DNA of 64,000 bases, taken from contig NC_085920.1 of the NCBI RefSeq assembly GCF_035222485.1, positions 6,014,001 through 6,078,000 on the forward strand, given 5' to 3'. Below the pieces are notes generated by a model. The model saw only the letters and a program-made list of their open reading frames with translations, did no database searches and was not told the DNA's origin. The number at the start of each line of letters is the position of its first letter. The stretch's first letter is position 1. The position numbers were made by a program, and so were the translations under genes. Below are positions 11,586-23,199 of this stretch, one piece after another. The DNA comes from Podospora pseudoanserina. Lineage: Eukaryota; Ascomycota; Sordariomycetes; Sordariales; Podosporaceae.

Positions 11586-13109
11586 ATGCAATTGGTTGCT
11601 GCTTCCGTGTTGGCTCTGGCATCGGGAGTTTTCGCGCAAAATGTCGTCCAGTTCAATGTCTCGAGAGGCGTGCCAGGAGTGCACTTGGGTTCCATACCCG
11701 TGCTGGGCAAAAGGGCCGCCACCCATTCGGAACGGCTGATCAACTTCATGGCAGGCGGGGGGTACTATGCGCGCGTCAGTCTTGGGACACCACCGCAGGT
11801 CATTACCATGCTGCTGGACACGGGCAGCAGCGACGCTTGGGTCCTGAGCCACAAAGCCGACCTCTGCATTGATGACGATCTCCAACAAGAGACTCAGTTA
11901 ATATGCGTCGACACGTTCAACCCCAGCAAATCCTCCACCCACAAGGTGATCGACCCCCGAGGCTTTCAAATCAAGTATCTTGACGGCGGCATAGCCTCCG
12001 GGGGCTGGATGCAAGACGATTTTACCATTGGTGGCACGACGATCAAATCCCTCCAGCTAGCCTATGTGACCAAAGCCAAACGCAACACAGGAATCCTTGG
12101 GTTAGGTTTCGCCGCCAGCGAGAAAGCTGCAACCATATACCCCAACATCATCGACCAGCTCGCCAACCAGAACCTCATCTCGTCCAAAGTCTTCTCCCTC
12201 TACCTCAACGATCGCCGCACCGACGCGGGCTCCATCCTCTTTGGTGGTATCGATACGGACAAGTTCATCGGCCCTCTCCAAATCATCCCCTTACTGGCCA
12301 CAAACGGGACGTACACCTCCTTCGAGATCGACTTCTCCTCGTTAGCAGTCACCCTCCCCAACTCCACCACTCTCGACATGAAAACCTCCATGCTCAACCA
12401 CGCCGCCCCAGCAGTCCTCGACTCGGGCACCACACTCTCATACCTCCCGGACGACATGGTCGATATCCTCATCGGAAACCTGGACACGTTTTTCGACCCA
12501 GAACTAGACATGCTCCTCATCAACTGCGCCTACCTCACCTCTTCCTCCCCTTCCCTCTCCTTCCAATTCTACTTTCTCAACTCCACAGCCTCAATCCGCG
12601 TCCCGGTGTGGGAAATGGTCCTCGACGTTTTGTCGCCATCTTACGTCCCCCCAGATAACGCCCCCTTCAAAAACGCCTGCCTATTCGGTATCCAATCCAC
12701 CGAAATCTTTGAGACGACCGGCACGGTCAAGCAACCCAACTTCACCCTCCTAGGCGACACTTTCCTCCGATCAGCATACGTGGTTTTTGACCTGGGGAAT
12801 TACGAAGTGGGCATGGGGCAGGCGAACTTGAATTCGAGCAGCTCGAGGATCATTGAGCTGAAGGAAGGGGAAGGCAAGAATGCCACGGAGACGGAGACTG
12901 CGACGAAAACAAAGGGGTTGCCCGAGGTGACGGGGGTGTTGGCGCAGCAGACTACTTTTACACCTACTACGGGGCCGGTCATGACGTTGGTTACTACCAA
13001 GAATAATGCCGCCGTCAAACTTGGGATGACGGGAGTGGGAGAGATGATGGGGGTTGTGGGAATCACGAGTTTGATGGCGGTTTTGGGGGGAGTGTTTATG
13101 GCACTTTGA
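11586..13109 (+). CDS. Secreted pepsin-type aspartic protease with C-terminal GPI signal (yapsin-like)
   Basis: A single exon of 507 residues. The signal peptide is residues 1-18, ending at the cleavage-like site VFAQ. Lys42-Arg43 is a likely Kex2 site for propeptide removal, giving a short pro-region. The two lobes carry the paired catalytic motifs DTGSS (Asp78) and DSGTT (Asp279). The second-lobe hydrophobic stretch (NFTLLGDTFLRSAYVVFD) is the conserved C-lobe motif of the A1 family. After the catalytic unit, about 60 Thr/Glu/Lys-rich residues precede a hydrophobic C-terminal tail of about 20 residues ending GGVFMAL. That tail is typical of a GPI attachment signal, so the mature enzyme probably sits at the plasma membrane or wall. 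Several Asn-x-Ser/Thr sites suggest N-glycosylation. The nearest functional class is yapsin-type wall or shedding proteases; the substrate is unknown. Codon choice switches from C-ending to G-ending near 12,785. Confidence 0.93.
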   Translation: MQLVAASVLALASGVFAQNVVQFNVSRGVPGVHLGSIPVLGKRAATHSERLINFMAGGGYYARVSLGTPPQVITMLLDTGSSDAWVLSHKADLCIDDDLQQETQLICVDTFNPSKSSTHKVIDPRGFQIKYLDGGIASGGWMQDDFTIGGTTIKSLQLAYVTKAKRNTGILGLGFAASEKAATIYPNIIDQLANQNLISSKVFSLYLNDRRTDAGSILFGGIDTDKFIGPLQIIPLLATNGTYTSFEIDFSSLAVTLPNSTTLDMKTSMLNHAAPAVLDSGTTLSYLPDDMVDILIGNLDTFFDPELDMLLINCAYLTSSSPSLSFQFYFLNSTASIRVPVWEMVLDVLSPSYVPPDNAPFKNACLFGIQSTEIFETTGTVKQPNFTLLGDTFLRSAYVVFDLGNYEVGMGQANLNSSSSRIIELKEGEGKNATETETATKTKGLPEVTGVLAQQTTFTPTTGPVMTLVTTKNNAAVKLGMTGVGEMMGVVGITSLMAVLGGVFMAL

Positions 13110-13702
13110 AAGATTTGATATATATATATATATCATTCAAGAGGCGGGCTTGCTTGATTTTGTACATGTAATGGGGGGAAACAAAAAGGTACATATACTT
13201 TCCTCTATACATTTTTTACACACTAGATATCCGTACACGACACATGATCGTTCTAGCTCTTCCTTCTCCTCTTCAAACGGTGGGGAGCACTACATAGATA
13301 AACAAATTAATTCAAAAACAAGTCAAATACCCCTTGCTTTCTACTAACAAGTTGTTTGCTAGTCAGATGATCGGCCATGCAACCAACATAACGCATCACA
13401 TTCATAACGACACAATTGAGACTCAAATCTCACAAGGCAGGATCTGTCAGCCCACCCTATCTACTATGATCGCTGCCAGAGTGATCTGGTCTAACATCAA
13501 TGACAGTTCCTAGTAGTTTAGCAAAAGGTTCTCCCCAGAAATCCCTCAGGCTTCTCACCCAAGTGCACAGAAAAAAGGTTGTCCGACTTCCATGGCTGGA
13601 AAACCTTCCCCCAACCCTCCTGCCAACCAAACAACAATTCCCATTTTACAAAACATTCGTTCGTTCCTTGCAAACGCGTAGTTACAACTTCAGAAATCCA
13701 AC
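13110..13702. other. Convergent intergenic region, 0.6 kb
   Basis: It lies between two convergent stops and holds the 3' UTRs. A (TA)n run of about 16 bases at 13,117-13,133 lies just behind the protease stop. No gene is seen. Confidence 0.6.
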
Positions 13703-16393
13703 CTAGTAATTCTTGTGCGAGATGCTGACAGCACGAGCCCAAAAGTCATCGGCGGAGGCGAGTCTAAGCGCCGCATCTTCGGAGGGCCGTGTTCTGGGGA
13801 CCACGAAAGTGTTGGCCTGGGGCGTGGAGGCGGGATCAGTCTCAACCTTTGGCTCTCCCGAGGTGTCCTCCAGCTGGTCCCTAATCGCTCTCTGGGGGGA
13901 CTTCTGTACGGAAGAGAGAGTTGTCGGCGGGACAGGAGATCTGGGAGGTGTCGGGTTGTTGACTGCCAGTGCTTCAACAGTCGTAGACCTGGCAGGCTGG
14001 ACGACACTGGGAGGAGGTGGGCCAGGAGAAATGATAGCGGACAAACGACTGTCAGCAGACGCATCCATCCGTGAGAGAGCAATCTTCATGGCGTCCTGGA
14101 GGATCTGCGCAAAGACTTCCTTGACCTCATCAGGTTTGGTAAGCACCTTATCTGCTACCTCTTGGACAATTGCCGTGTAGCCGGAAAACGGCGTGTCCGG
14201 GGTGTATGACGATGGGGCCTTTGTCGACACAGGCTCCGAAGCTGACGCCATGGTAGGCTCGACAACAGTGGTGACAGGAGACTTGCGCACCGGGGATCTG
14301 GGAGTCTGAACTTCGGGAGCCGGAGTCGCGGCGGGAGGCTGGTGAATGCTGATCAGGGGTTTGTGATGCTGAAAAGCTGGTTCGATAACAGTCGTCTCCT
14401 TTTCCTTGTTAAATTTGGCTTCGTTGAGGAGAGCCTGTTGCAACGCAAACTCATCAGCGCTCTCCTCAGCTGGAAACACCACACCGTCACGTCCGACATT
14501 GACCTGCGCCTGCTGAATTGGATAAACTGGGGATTGGTTCTGTTTCTCAAACCAAAGAGATGGCGATTCCTCAACCTTGGCCACTTCCTTACCCTTGCCC
14601 TTGTCGGCATAGACCGGAGCAACTGGGCTCGGGAAAAAGACCTCGAGGGACGGGCTGCTGGTATCAGTCGCCCCCAGGATTTTCATGTTACGACTATCGC
14701 CGAAACCAATGGCGGCAAGCCAGCGAGAGCTGGCCTTGAGGACGTCTTTGTCTTGCAGAAGCAAGCCGAGTTGCAAATCCTTGACTTGGGTAATAAAGTC
14801 CGTAACACTGCTGTTGACGAAAATTTTCACGTTGGCAGTATCGGTGCCATCATTCGCAAACTTCATGGCAATGCAAGCCGAGAGCCAGCGCGATGCACGC
14901 AAAAATCGCACAACTTTGTAGCCATGTCGTCTCTCTCTAGGACGAACGGCGACTTGATCAAACAGGTTGTGCGCTTCGCCAACGCCGCAGCATGCCTCTT
15001 GTAAAAGGCGTCATCCTGATCGTAGCCGTCGTTCCAGTAACGGCACTTCAGATTGCCAGGCATCGGTAGATGCAGTGCCTTGGCAACACAGTGAGCCAGT
15101 TTCATGGAGGAGGCTCGATAATCGAGTGCATCGAAAACTTGCTTGAAGTGGTCATCGTCAGGGTTGGGGTGCTCCGTGCAGCTGCGGTACAGCTCCTGCG
15201 TCATTCCGGCTGTCTTCTTGTTCCAGTCGCCGGGACAGGTGCTGAGCTCAATGTCAATGAGGTAGCACAAGTGAAAGAGCTGCGAGCTGCGTTCTCCTCC
15301 GAACGCTTCTCCGAAAAACTCCACGCGCCGGACAGCCTCGTAAAGAGGGCGATCCATGAACCTCGGGCCCCAGTCTTTCAGTGGCACACCGATTCTGGGG
15401 GCGAGAATCTCCCAAGGGTCGGGCCCATTCACCACGGCTGTGTGGCGGCTAGCGAAAGGCGAGAATCCGTGCTCCAAGATTTCGTGAACTCGGCCCTGGA
15501 GGTGATGTAGAAAGATCTTCTGTTCCACGGTGGGAGAAAGCGGCATGAGGTCGTCATACCGTGCGATGTCTTGATGCTCTCGGGCTAACAGAGGCGACTG
15601 ACGGCTGGTAAAGACTTTTATGAATGTGTCCGCAAAAGCTCCTCCCAAAGATCTCGCAATCAACTCCATGGCCTTGGTGGCGGAACATCTCGACGGCCCC
15701 ATGAGACTAGGCCGGCAGTTCCAACCCCCAGTAAACGCAGAAGGGGTCAACAAGGTGACGGGAAGATTGGGGTTTCCCGTGGCTTCCGCGATAGTTCTAC
15801 AGATTTCTTCTGTAGTCAATAATTTCTTCTCGCCGAAGTCAATGCAAATATCATGCTCGGGAGTGACAGGCGTGAACATGAAAATAACCAAGGGGACGTT
15901 CTTGGAGGCAGCAGACTTGGCACTTTCGCCAATCTGCGTGAGAAGAACGTTGAGAAATCCGGCATTGTCGGCTGGAACAGTGGTAATCTGATCACCATTG
16001 GGGCCAAAGATTTTTCCGCGCACAGGGCTCCCAGGACCTGCATCCAGTTTGGTGGAAACATTCTCAAGGAAGCAGTGCAAATCGAGAGAGCTCAGCCAAG
16101 TCTGTTTTGGACATATCAGTACTCGACACTAGTCATCGAATCATCAGAAGCAAATGTCATCAACGTACATGATCACTTGGGCGACCAAGACCATAGCAGC
16201 CGACTTTATAGGCAAGAAAGTCGGCAACTATCCAGCCGTATTTGTCAGCTTTGGCGTAATTGTCGGCAACACCGCAGACGCCGAGAATCTCGGTGTTTTT
16301 GCTGATGGGGAAGTCAGGAGGCGCATGGAGAATGAGCTGAACCTCGGACATGGCCGCCAATGGGTCGGTCACGTAAGGGCCCAAGGATCCCAT
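13703..16393 (-). CDS. Large conserved-looking protein of unknown function, frame change unresolved
   Basis: The start is at 16393. Exon 1 is 16393-16169. A clean intron with donor GTACGT and acceptor AACAG leads to exon 2 from 16101 down. The first coding block reads to about 14,900; a second block in another frame runs from about 15,000 to the stop at 13703. Both frames look coding and overlap for about 140 bp. No canonical intron joins them: one option is a 44-nt intron at 15041-14998 with donor GTTACT, and a base error or real frameshift is the other. The N-terminal 400 residues contain alpha/beta-looking segments such as YGWIVADFLAYKVGCYGLGR and PLVIFMF, and a LLTPSAFTGGW stretch that recalls the cysteine region of caspase-like peptidases with Ala where Cys would be. 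The C-terminal 300 residues are Pro/Ser/Thr-rich and probably disordered. I do not recognise the protein. Confidence 0.6.
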
Positions 16394-18013
16394 CTCGCCT
16401 GATAATAGTGTCAGTCACGTTATATGAAGCAGAAAGTCGGATGGAAGCCGAAATGAACGGAAATATACGGCTCACAATTGACTGGCTCTTGGCCGTCAAC
16501 TCTAAAACAGTAGAGGTCGCAGAATGCGATGGGAAGAGAGAAAGAAGGGGGTTTTTCGAGAGACGATGGTGCCCACCAGTGGTAGGGTTACTGTTTGGGT
16601 TCTCTCTGCCAAGTGTCTGGATTAGGGAGAAGGGAATGTGAATCGATTGTGCAGTTTGAGCAGGTGGCACTGTCCTGAATTGTGGCAGTGGGAAGTGGAA
16701 GGGAGAAGGCGGGGCGAGGAAGAGAAGAAGGTCAGTGGAGAGAGGGGAAGCCGAGAGTAGAAGAGGGAAGGAGCTGGGGACTGAAGTCGCAAAGCAGCTG
16801 AGGGTTGTAGTGGGAGTAAGAAGGCAGGTGCAACCAGGCTGGTTTTCACCTTGACGACAGCAATATCAGCGGGGTTATTTTAGACAGGACTTCGGGAAGG
16901 TACGGGACCAGGGCAAGCCGTTCATTATGGCAGGTACCTTGGAGGACAGGCAGACACAGAGTTTGTTTGCAACATACCTAACCTTAACCTAAAGTGTACA
17001 TGAAAACCTTCATCATGGAGTTACCTAGAACTTGCCAAGTTGTTTGCACATGGTAAGCATGGAGACAAGCCACAAGGCTAACATAGTTCATCGACAACAA
17101 ACGAGAGCTGCGGTCTGCACATACACAATTGCATCTACAGCGGTAGCATGCGTCAAGCATCCATCAGATGACATTGACGAACACTGACAAGTAGACTCAG
17201 ACCTCGATGTCCAGGACATAACCTTTTTCAATCCTGATACCTGTGTCCATCTGGTCAAACTTCGTTTTTACTACAAAAGATCAAGAGAGTCTTCAATTTG
17301 GTCTGAAACGGGCGGAAAGAAAGAAAGATGCCCAGCACTGAAGACGGAATGCACTCCAAGGTCGTTCACTTGTTCACTGTATTCAGAGTCATTCACACAT
17401 GGGTTAAGTTGTTGGCCGATAGATTGCATATTGTGACGGAGCTCACAGATACTCAAAAACACCGGCTTGGGCACTAGACTCTATGAATGACCGACTTACT
17501 GAGCCTCAATCTCAATCCTTATACTATGTTCTCTCCGAAATCCTCTTCGATAATTGTAGTCTAGAACTTCGGATGTCTTTCCGAGACACAAGGGAAGTTC
17601 GGGACTGGTCCCCGATCGACGAACCCTGGATCGCCAAGATGAATCTAACTGATGACCACCCTCCAATCAAAGGTCACGAAAGCAGTGGCGTTATCGGCTG
17701 GGTCTTGGCAAGTGGAAGGAAGCTCAACAACCTCGCATCGTCTGGTGAAATGATAGAATTCAGAAACATCATTGCGTCTTATTATATCTCGCACACCTCA
17801 GGGTTGACTGCCTGTGAGAGGGTATAGTTTCGTGTTTCTGGTGACTATACTGGAAAGACGGAGAACATTGCTTCGTTTAGTCCCGCATTTTCTCATCCTC
17901 CAGATTCCCCACAGTCACCCCGCATTACGCTCTCTAGAGCTTTGAGCTTACGACTATCAAAGGAAGTCTTGTCATTGAGCTCAGTGAGACATTCTCACCA
18001 CCGAGCCTCCCCA
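16394..18013. other. Divergent intergenic region, 1.6 kb
   Basis: It carries the promoters of the unknown gene on the left and of the lactone oxidase on the right. A 114-codon open frame at 17,483-17,827 lies in the leader region of the oxidase but lacks domain or codon support, so it is not called. No RNA gene is seen. Confidence 0.5.
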
Positions 18014-19675
18014 ATGGCGTCTCCAACCGAGGACCTCTCCCACATCCCCCTGGAAACCCGATCCATCATCACCACCGAATCCTCAGATGGCATCCCCTTC
18101 CCCGCCTCCCCCATCCCTCACACCCACCGCACCTGGGCTCGGACCTTCAGCTCTCGCCCTGAAGTCTACCTCCAGCCTTCCACCCTCCCTCAAATAACCA
18201 AAATCACCAACCTTGCTCGCCGCTGCCGTCGCCGTCTGGTTGTTGTCGGATCTGGGCACTCCCCTTCGAACCTCACATGCACCTCCTCTTGGATGGTCAA
18301 CCTGGACAAATACTCTCGTGTCCTCTCGATTGACCCCACCACCGGCATTTGTGTGCTCCAATCCGGCATCAGACTATGGCAGCTCAGCGAGGCCCTCAAC
18401 AAGGAAGGCCTCGCCCTCCCCAGCATGGGAAGCATCAACGAGCAGTCCATCGCCGGCGCCATCTCTACTGGTACTCACGGCAGCTCCCTCAAGCACGGCC
18501 TGATTTCCGAAGGAGTGGAATCCCTCAAGATTGTCCTCGCCAACGGTGAAGAAGTCTTCTGCTCACCAACAGAGAGATCGGATCTCTTCCGCGCTGCCTT
18601 GCTCAGCTTGGGAGCCATCGGCATCGTCACCGAGGTGACATTCAGAGCGGTCAAGGCGTTCAGTTTGGCATGGGAGCAATCGATTGACTCCGACAGCAAG
18701 CTGTTTGCCGAGTGGGAGTCCAAACTTTGGAAACAATCCGAGTTTGTCAGGGTGTGGTGGTTCCCCTACATGAGAAGGGCGGTAGTTTGGAAGGCGGACA
18801 AGGTGGATGAGAATGATTTGGACACGGGGGTGGTGAAGAACTATGATCCGCCCACGAGCTTTCAGGACAGCAAGATTGGGTATTTTGTCTACCACAACTT
18901 GCTGGCGTTGGCGAGGTGGTTCCCTAGGATTACTCCGTGGGTGGAGTGGTTTGTGTTTGGGCTGCAGTATGGGTTTGGGAATGGGGAGACGACAACTACG
19001 CGGGCGGTGCAGCCGAGTTACAAGGCTTTCTTGTTGAACTGTCTGTACAGTCAGTTTGTGAATGAGTGGGCTATTCCGCTTGCGAAGGGACCGGAGGCGC
19101 TGCAGAGATTGGCGGCTTGGTTGCATAGACTGCAGCCCGGGGATGAGGGGTATGTTGAGCATAAGATTCCTTTCAGTGCGGAGGGTCTCTGGGTGCACAG
19201 TCCAGTTGAGGTCAGGGTCAGCGATACCACTGTCAAGACCAGCGGCGAAAGGGGAAACAGGCCTTGGTTGGATATCACTCCTGAGGATGGACCGGCGTTG
19301 TATCTCAACGCGACGATGTACCGACCTTACCACAAGGACCCAAGCTACAATGCGACGGAAAGGTACTACGAGGCTTTCGAGTGGTTGATGAGAGACCTGG
19401 GCGGAAAGCCACATTGGGCAAAGACATTTGCTGTCACGCCGGACGAGTTTGCGAGCAAGCAGTGGTATGGTGAGAATTTCCACCAGTTCAGGAAGGTGAG
19501 AGATGAGGTCGACCCTCTGGGCATGTTCGTTGGACCATGGCAGCGCAAGTTCTTGCTGGGAGAGCCGGCGGAGGAGAAGGATAGGCTTGCTTTGGAAGAA
19601 GTTGGGTTTGAGCAGAAGCCTGCGAAGGAGGGTGGTTATGTTGTGACGGGGCACCAAAATGTGGTTGTCGCATGA
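18014..19675 (+). CDS. ALO1: D-arabinono-1,4-lactone oxidase
   Basis: A single exon of 553 residues; yeast Alo1 has about 526. The enzyme oxidises D-arabinono-1,4-lactone to D-erythroascorbate with FAD and oxygen, at the mitochondrial outer membrane in yeast. The FAD-binding PCMH domain fills about residues 40-215. VVGSGHSPS contains His82, aligned with the histidine that binds FAD covalently in this family. GSINEQSIAGAISTGTHG is the conserved FAD-contacting stretch. The C-terminal oxidase domain ends with the HWAK motif (His467), the family signature, followed by the DPLGMF segment. The first in-frame ATG at 18014 was chosen. The gene uses C-ending codons up to about 18,690 and G-ending codons such as TTG, AGG and GGG afterwards. 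Confidence 0.95.
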   Translation: MASPTEDLSHIPLETRSIITTESSDGIPFPASPIPHTHRTWARTFSSRPEVYLQPSTLPQITKITNLARRCRRRLVVVGSGHSPSNLTCTSSWMVNLDKYSRVLSIDPTTGICVLQSGIRLWQLSEALNKEGLALPSMGSINEQSIAGAISTGTHGSSLKHGLISEGVESLKIVLANGEEVFCSPTERSDLFRAALLSLGAIGIVTEVTFRAVKAFSLAWEQSIDSDSKLFAEWESKLWKQSEFVRVWWFPYMRRAVVWKADKVDENDLDTGVVKNYDPPTSFQDSKIGYFVYHNLLALARWFPRITPWVEWFVFGLQYGFGNGETTTTRAVQPSYKAFLLNCLYSQFVNEWAIPLAKGPEALQRLAAWLHRLQPGDEGYVEHKIPFSAEGLWVHSPVEVRVSDTTVKTSGERGNRPWLDITPEDGPALYLNATMYRPYHKDPSYNATERYYEAFEWLMRDLGGKPHWAKTFAVTPDEFASKQWYGENFHQFRKVRDEVDPLGMFVGPWQRKFLLGEPAEEKDRLALEEVGFEQKPAKEGGYVVTGHQNVVVA

Positions 19676-20410
19676 GTGTTTGTGTTAGAGGCAGATAACA
19701 CGGAGTTTGGCTCGCTACATTAAATGACGTAGTCGCTGGAGCTTCAATCGACATATCAAAGAAATCGTGGTCTCTTCTTCAAAGTGAAGCTATCCCAGTG
19801 TTTGAGGCACAGTTTCCCGGGTTAGAGATCTTCGGCTGCGGGTCGCCCCGCCTACCGCACGGACCACAGGTTATGCTTGGCGTGCCCCGCGTCAAAACGT
19901 TCACTTGGTCAACGGCCATGATCTCATCCCATCAAAACAGACTTCCAAATTGGATTACACGGGATGAAACACGGCGTAACACAGACGGTGTCTGAGTTCG
20001 GAAGAAATAGATCACGGCGCTAGGGAGCTGGTTAGTTAGCTGCAGTCTAGACAGGTGATCGCAACAAGCCTCATTTACCAGCTCTTGACGAATATGCAGA
20101 GCGTCGTCGTTTGATGGGGAAAAGTGGTGGCTGGTGTTCCCGTCACCCAACCACCAGCTCCCACGCCATCCTCTTGGCTCTCCCAGGGACAAGCCCAACC
20201 TCTCCAGAAAACAACATGAAGCACGGCAGTCCCTGGTTTCCTGCGTTTTTCTTTCTTGTGCATCTTGCATGATGACATGACGCGCCTCTTCCCTCCTTTC
20301 CATCCTGTTTTCGCATCCATCACGATCCAATTGGCCGTGTCACCTGTGGATTTCTGTTTCTGAGCGAGAAGCGCCCCATTCTTGTTTGCGCTCCGATTCG
20401 CAGAAGAGAC
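19676..20410. other. Intergenic region, 0.7 kb
   Basis: 3' flank of the lactone oxidase and promoter plus leader of the DUF3433 gene. No open frame or RNA gene is supported. Confidence 0.5.
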
Positions 20411-23199
20411 ATGGGCTTCCAGAACAACAAGCAGCAGCAGCCTCGTGTGTACACCGACAAACCCCACCACCCTCGATTGGATTGCCTTGCTCACGGCCAA
20501 TTTTAGGAACACATCTGCAGTACAATCTTGCACAGCAACAACATCCAAGATCACACTCGAATTCTTCTTCCGAAGTCACACCTCCACAGCGGGACGAGGG
20601 GCATGCAGCATCTGCCTCTCATCCCAGCTCCCTCCCACCACCACCACCACCACCACAAACACAAACACAATTCTCTCACTTCCCAGCCCGGCCTAGATCG
20701 ACAACCACCTATTCGGAGCCGGATTACGGAGCGGACCAAATTCACAACCCTCCCTCTGTCGCGCGCGCACATGGACGGCCCGTCATAGTAGAGGGACCTT
20801 ATCTTCGTGGGACAAACATGGCTTCACCGCCAGGATATCAGCAGCCCGACTGGGAGCCTGCCTTCAATGCCAGGATGTTGACAGATTTCAGAGAGGACCT
20901 TGCCCGAATGGACGGAGTCATAACACCAGGAGTAGACGACACTCCATATATTCACCAAGCCATTGAAGCACTCACTCGCCGTGATCGCGATACTGGTTAT
21001 TCCGCAAATGAGTCTTCGAGCAGTGACAGCGCACAGGCTGGACCGTCGATATATCCGAACCAACCACACCGACAGGTTTACCAACACCCTCAGCAAACGC
21101 CACGACCTATCTCCACGGGACCAATTCAGGAGGGGGATGAAGTGCTGCAACCACCTAATCCACAATTTTCGAAACCAAATCCAGCCGCTTCCGCCGACTC
21201 GCTTGCCGAAAGTTTGCTCAAAGGTGCTAGGAAACCTGCGCAGCCTCATGAATGGAGACCAGTGGAGAGGGAGGAGATTCTCAACAGGACTGGGGAATGG
21301 AAGGCCCAGGGAGTACCGCCACTTACCTTTAGGCCATGGCCATTACGAGCACCCGCTCTGTTTGGGTTCATGGCCATGTGTGTGCTGATGATCGCGGCTC
21401 TTGCCTTTGGTGTTGTTTGGTCACATCAAAAGCAGGGGTTGGTTGGTTGGGACGACATCGTGGGCGGCCGGTATTTCGTCTTTAGGATCCTCCCGCAACT
21501 AATCGGGGCTGTCTTCCTGCTCTATGCGCAGTTCATCATCACAACCATCTTCCGGATCCTACCGTTTGTGCGGTTGGCTTCTCACGACCCTCAGGTCCGT
21601 GATGGTGCGGTATACCAGAGACTCTACCCTTCGTTTCTTTGGCCGAAGTTTGTCGGACCGTGGAATGTCTGGGTGCCGATCTTTGCTACTTGGCTGATGA
21701 ACTTTACCATCCCGCTTCAGAGCTCGCTTTTTACGGTTATTCTTGCGGAAAAGGGGGAGGAGAGACAGTGGGTTTGGGCCACATGTCAAGGGGTGGCTTG
21801 GGCCTTGGTAGGGTTATACCTGTTGTTGCTCATTTCAACAATCATCGTCTGGAGATTCTGGGCAGCTACCGAAAAGACCGGTCTGATTTGGGACCCTCGA
21901 TCTCTGGCCGATTACATCGCCATCGTCTCCGAAACCAACACCGCGACCGACTATCGCGGTACTCAACTCGCCCGCGGAATAGAGGGCATCCGCTTCGCCC
22001 TCCGCCGCCGTGCTCACGATAGACTAGGGTATTGGACCTGGAAAGATGGTCGCCCGGGTTTCTGGCATACTCTTGGGAGCCCCATGGATAACGAGTCCAA
22101 CCTCCTTCCCTTTCCGGATGTCACCAGCGGTCAAAGAATGGAGAAACAACCATTCAACAACCAAAGCCCCCTAATCGAAAACCCTGATCACCATCCCGAC
22201 CTCGAAGCCTCGGACCCGAACGCCACAATCCGACACAGATACCTCCCCTGGTCATTGCGAACAAGCCAACTCCTCTGGTTCATCATCGCGAGCGTTATCC
22301 TCCTTGCCGCCCTCTTTGTCGTCTCCTTCCTCCCATCAACTCGTATTAGCAAGGGCTTCACCCCCGGATTGCGCGCCGACCCCCAACCAGGCGCGTTCTC
22401 CGCCGCGGATTTCCTCTACGCATTTGTCCCCTCCCTGTTGGGGATGATGCTGTTCCTCAGCTTCCAGCACATAACCACCCACTTCCTCATCCTCACGCCC
22501 TGGGCGGCACTATCTTCCCCCGGCGGTTGCCGAGCGGAAGAGGGACTCCTAGTCGACTACCCAGCCTGCCTCCCCCTCGAATCCAGCTTCAAAGCCCTGA
22601 GGAACAAGCATTTCCGCGCGGCGTTTCTGTCGTTCAGCTCAACTTTGTTTCTGGCGATCCCGGTCCTGGCAGGGGGGATGTTTATGGCCTTGACGAAACT
22701 ATCCAAAACGAGAAGGGAAGAAGACGGGGTGGTGGTCGAGGACTGGGAACAGGAGGTGAGGATGTATGCTAACATGCCTGCTTATACTCTTTTGCTGGCG
22801 GTGCTGGGGCTGTATCTCGTGGCGTTGGTGAGTCTTGTGCCAAAGAGGAAGGAGGTGGGGATGCCGCATGGGGTTGGGTGTCTGGCGGAGGTGGTGGGGT
22901 ATCTTGTGAACAACGAGTTGAGGGAGGAGCTGGCTTTCAAGAGGTGTGTCAACAAGGAGGAGCTTCTGGAACGGATGGGGGCGGGGGGGAGGGGGAATGG
23001 GGGGATTGATATGAGTCCGAGGTGGTATTTCGGGTTTGGGGGGGAGGGGGTGGCGGGTGTGCCGCTTATTGGGGGGGAGCAGCAGCAAAATGGGGGGATG
23101 GAGAGTGAGCTTGGGATTAGGAGGTTGAGGAGGTTTACTGAGAAGAGGAGGGTTAGGAAGAGCATGATTAGGAGGGGGAATGATGGGTTGTCGTTGTGA
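20411..23199 (+). CDS. DUF3433-family polytopic membrane protein
   Basis: Model of 904 residues from a 36-bp first exon (20411-20446) and exon 2 (20521-23199). The long frame has no ATG in its first 140 codons. ATG 20411 with donor GTGTAC at 20447 and acceptor CTGCAG at 20520 joins it in phase, giving MGFQNNKQQQPR before the long frame. If that intron is wrong, ATG 20818 is the next choice. The N-terminal 270 residues are Gln/Pro/Ser-rich and cytosolic-looking. Eight hydrophobic segments follow in two groups of four, the first at about residues 289-480 and the second at about 590-810; both halves resemble the DUF3433 domain, which often occurs twice. The linkers carry conserved-looking charged blocks such as the WDPRSLADYIAI segment. 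The last 80 residues are Gly- and Arg-rich. The function of the family is not known. Confidence 0.85.

Noticed and set aside
17483-17827. 114-codon open frame with an ATG upstream of the lactone oxidase
   Set aside because: It has no domain, its codon use does not match neighbours, and it lies in the likely promoter and leader of the oxidase. It could still be an orphan gene.
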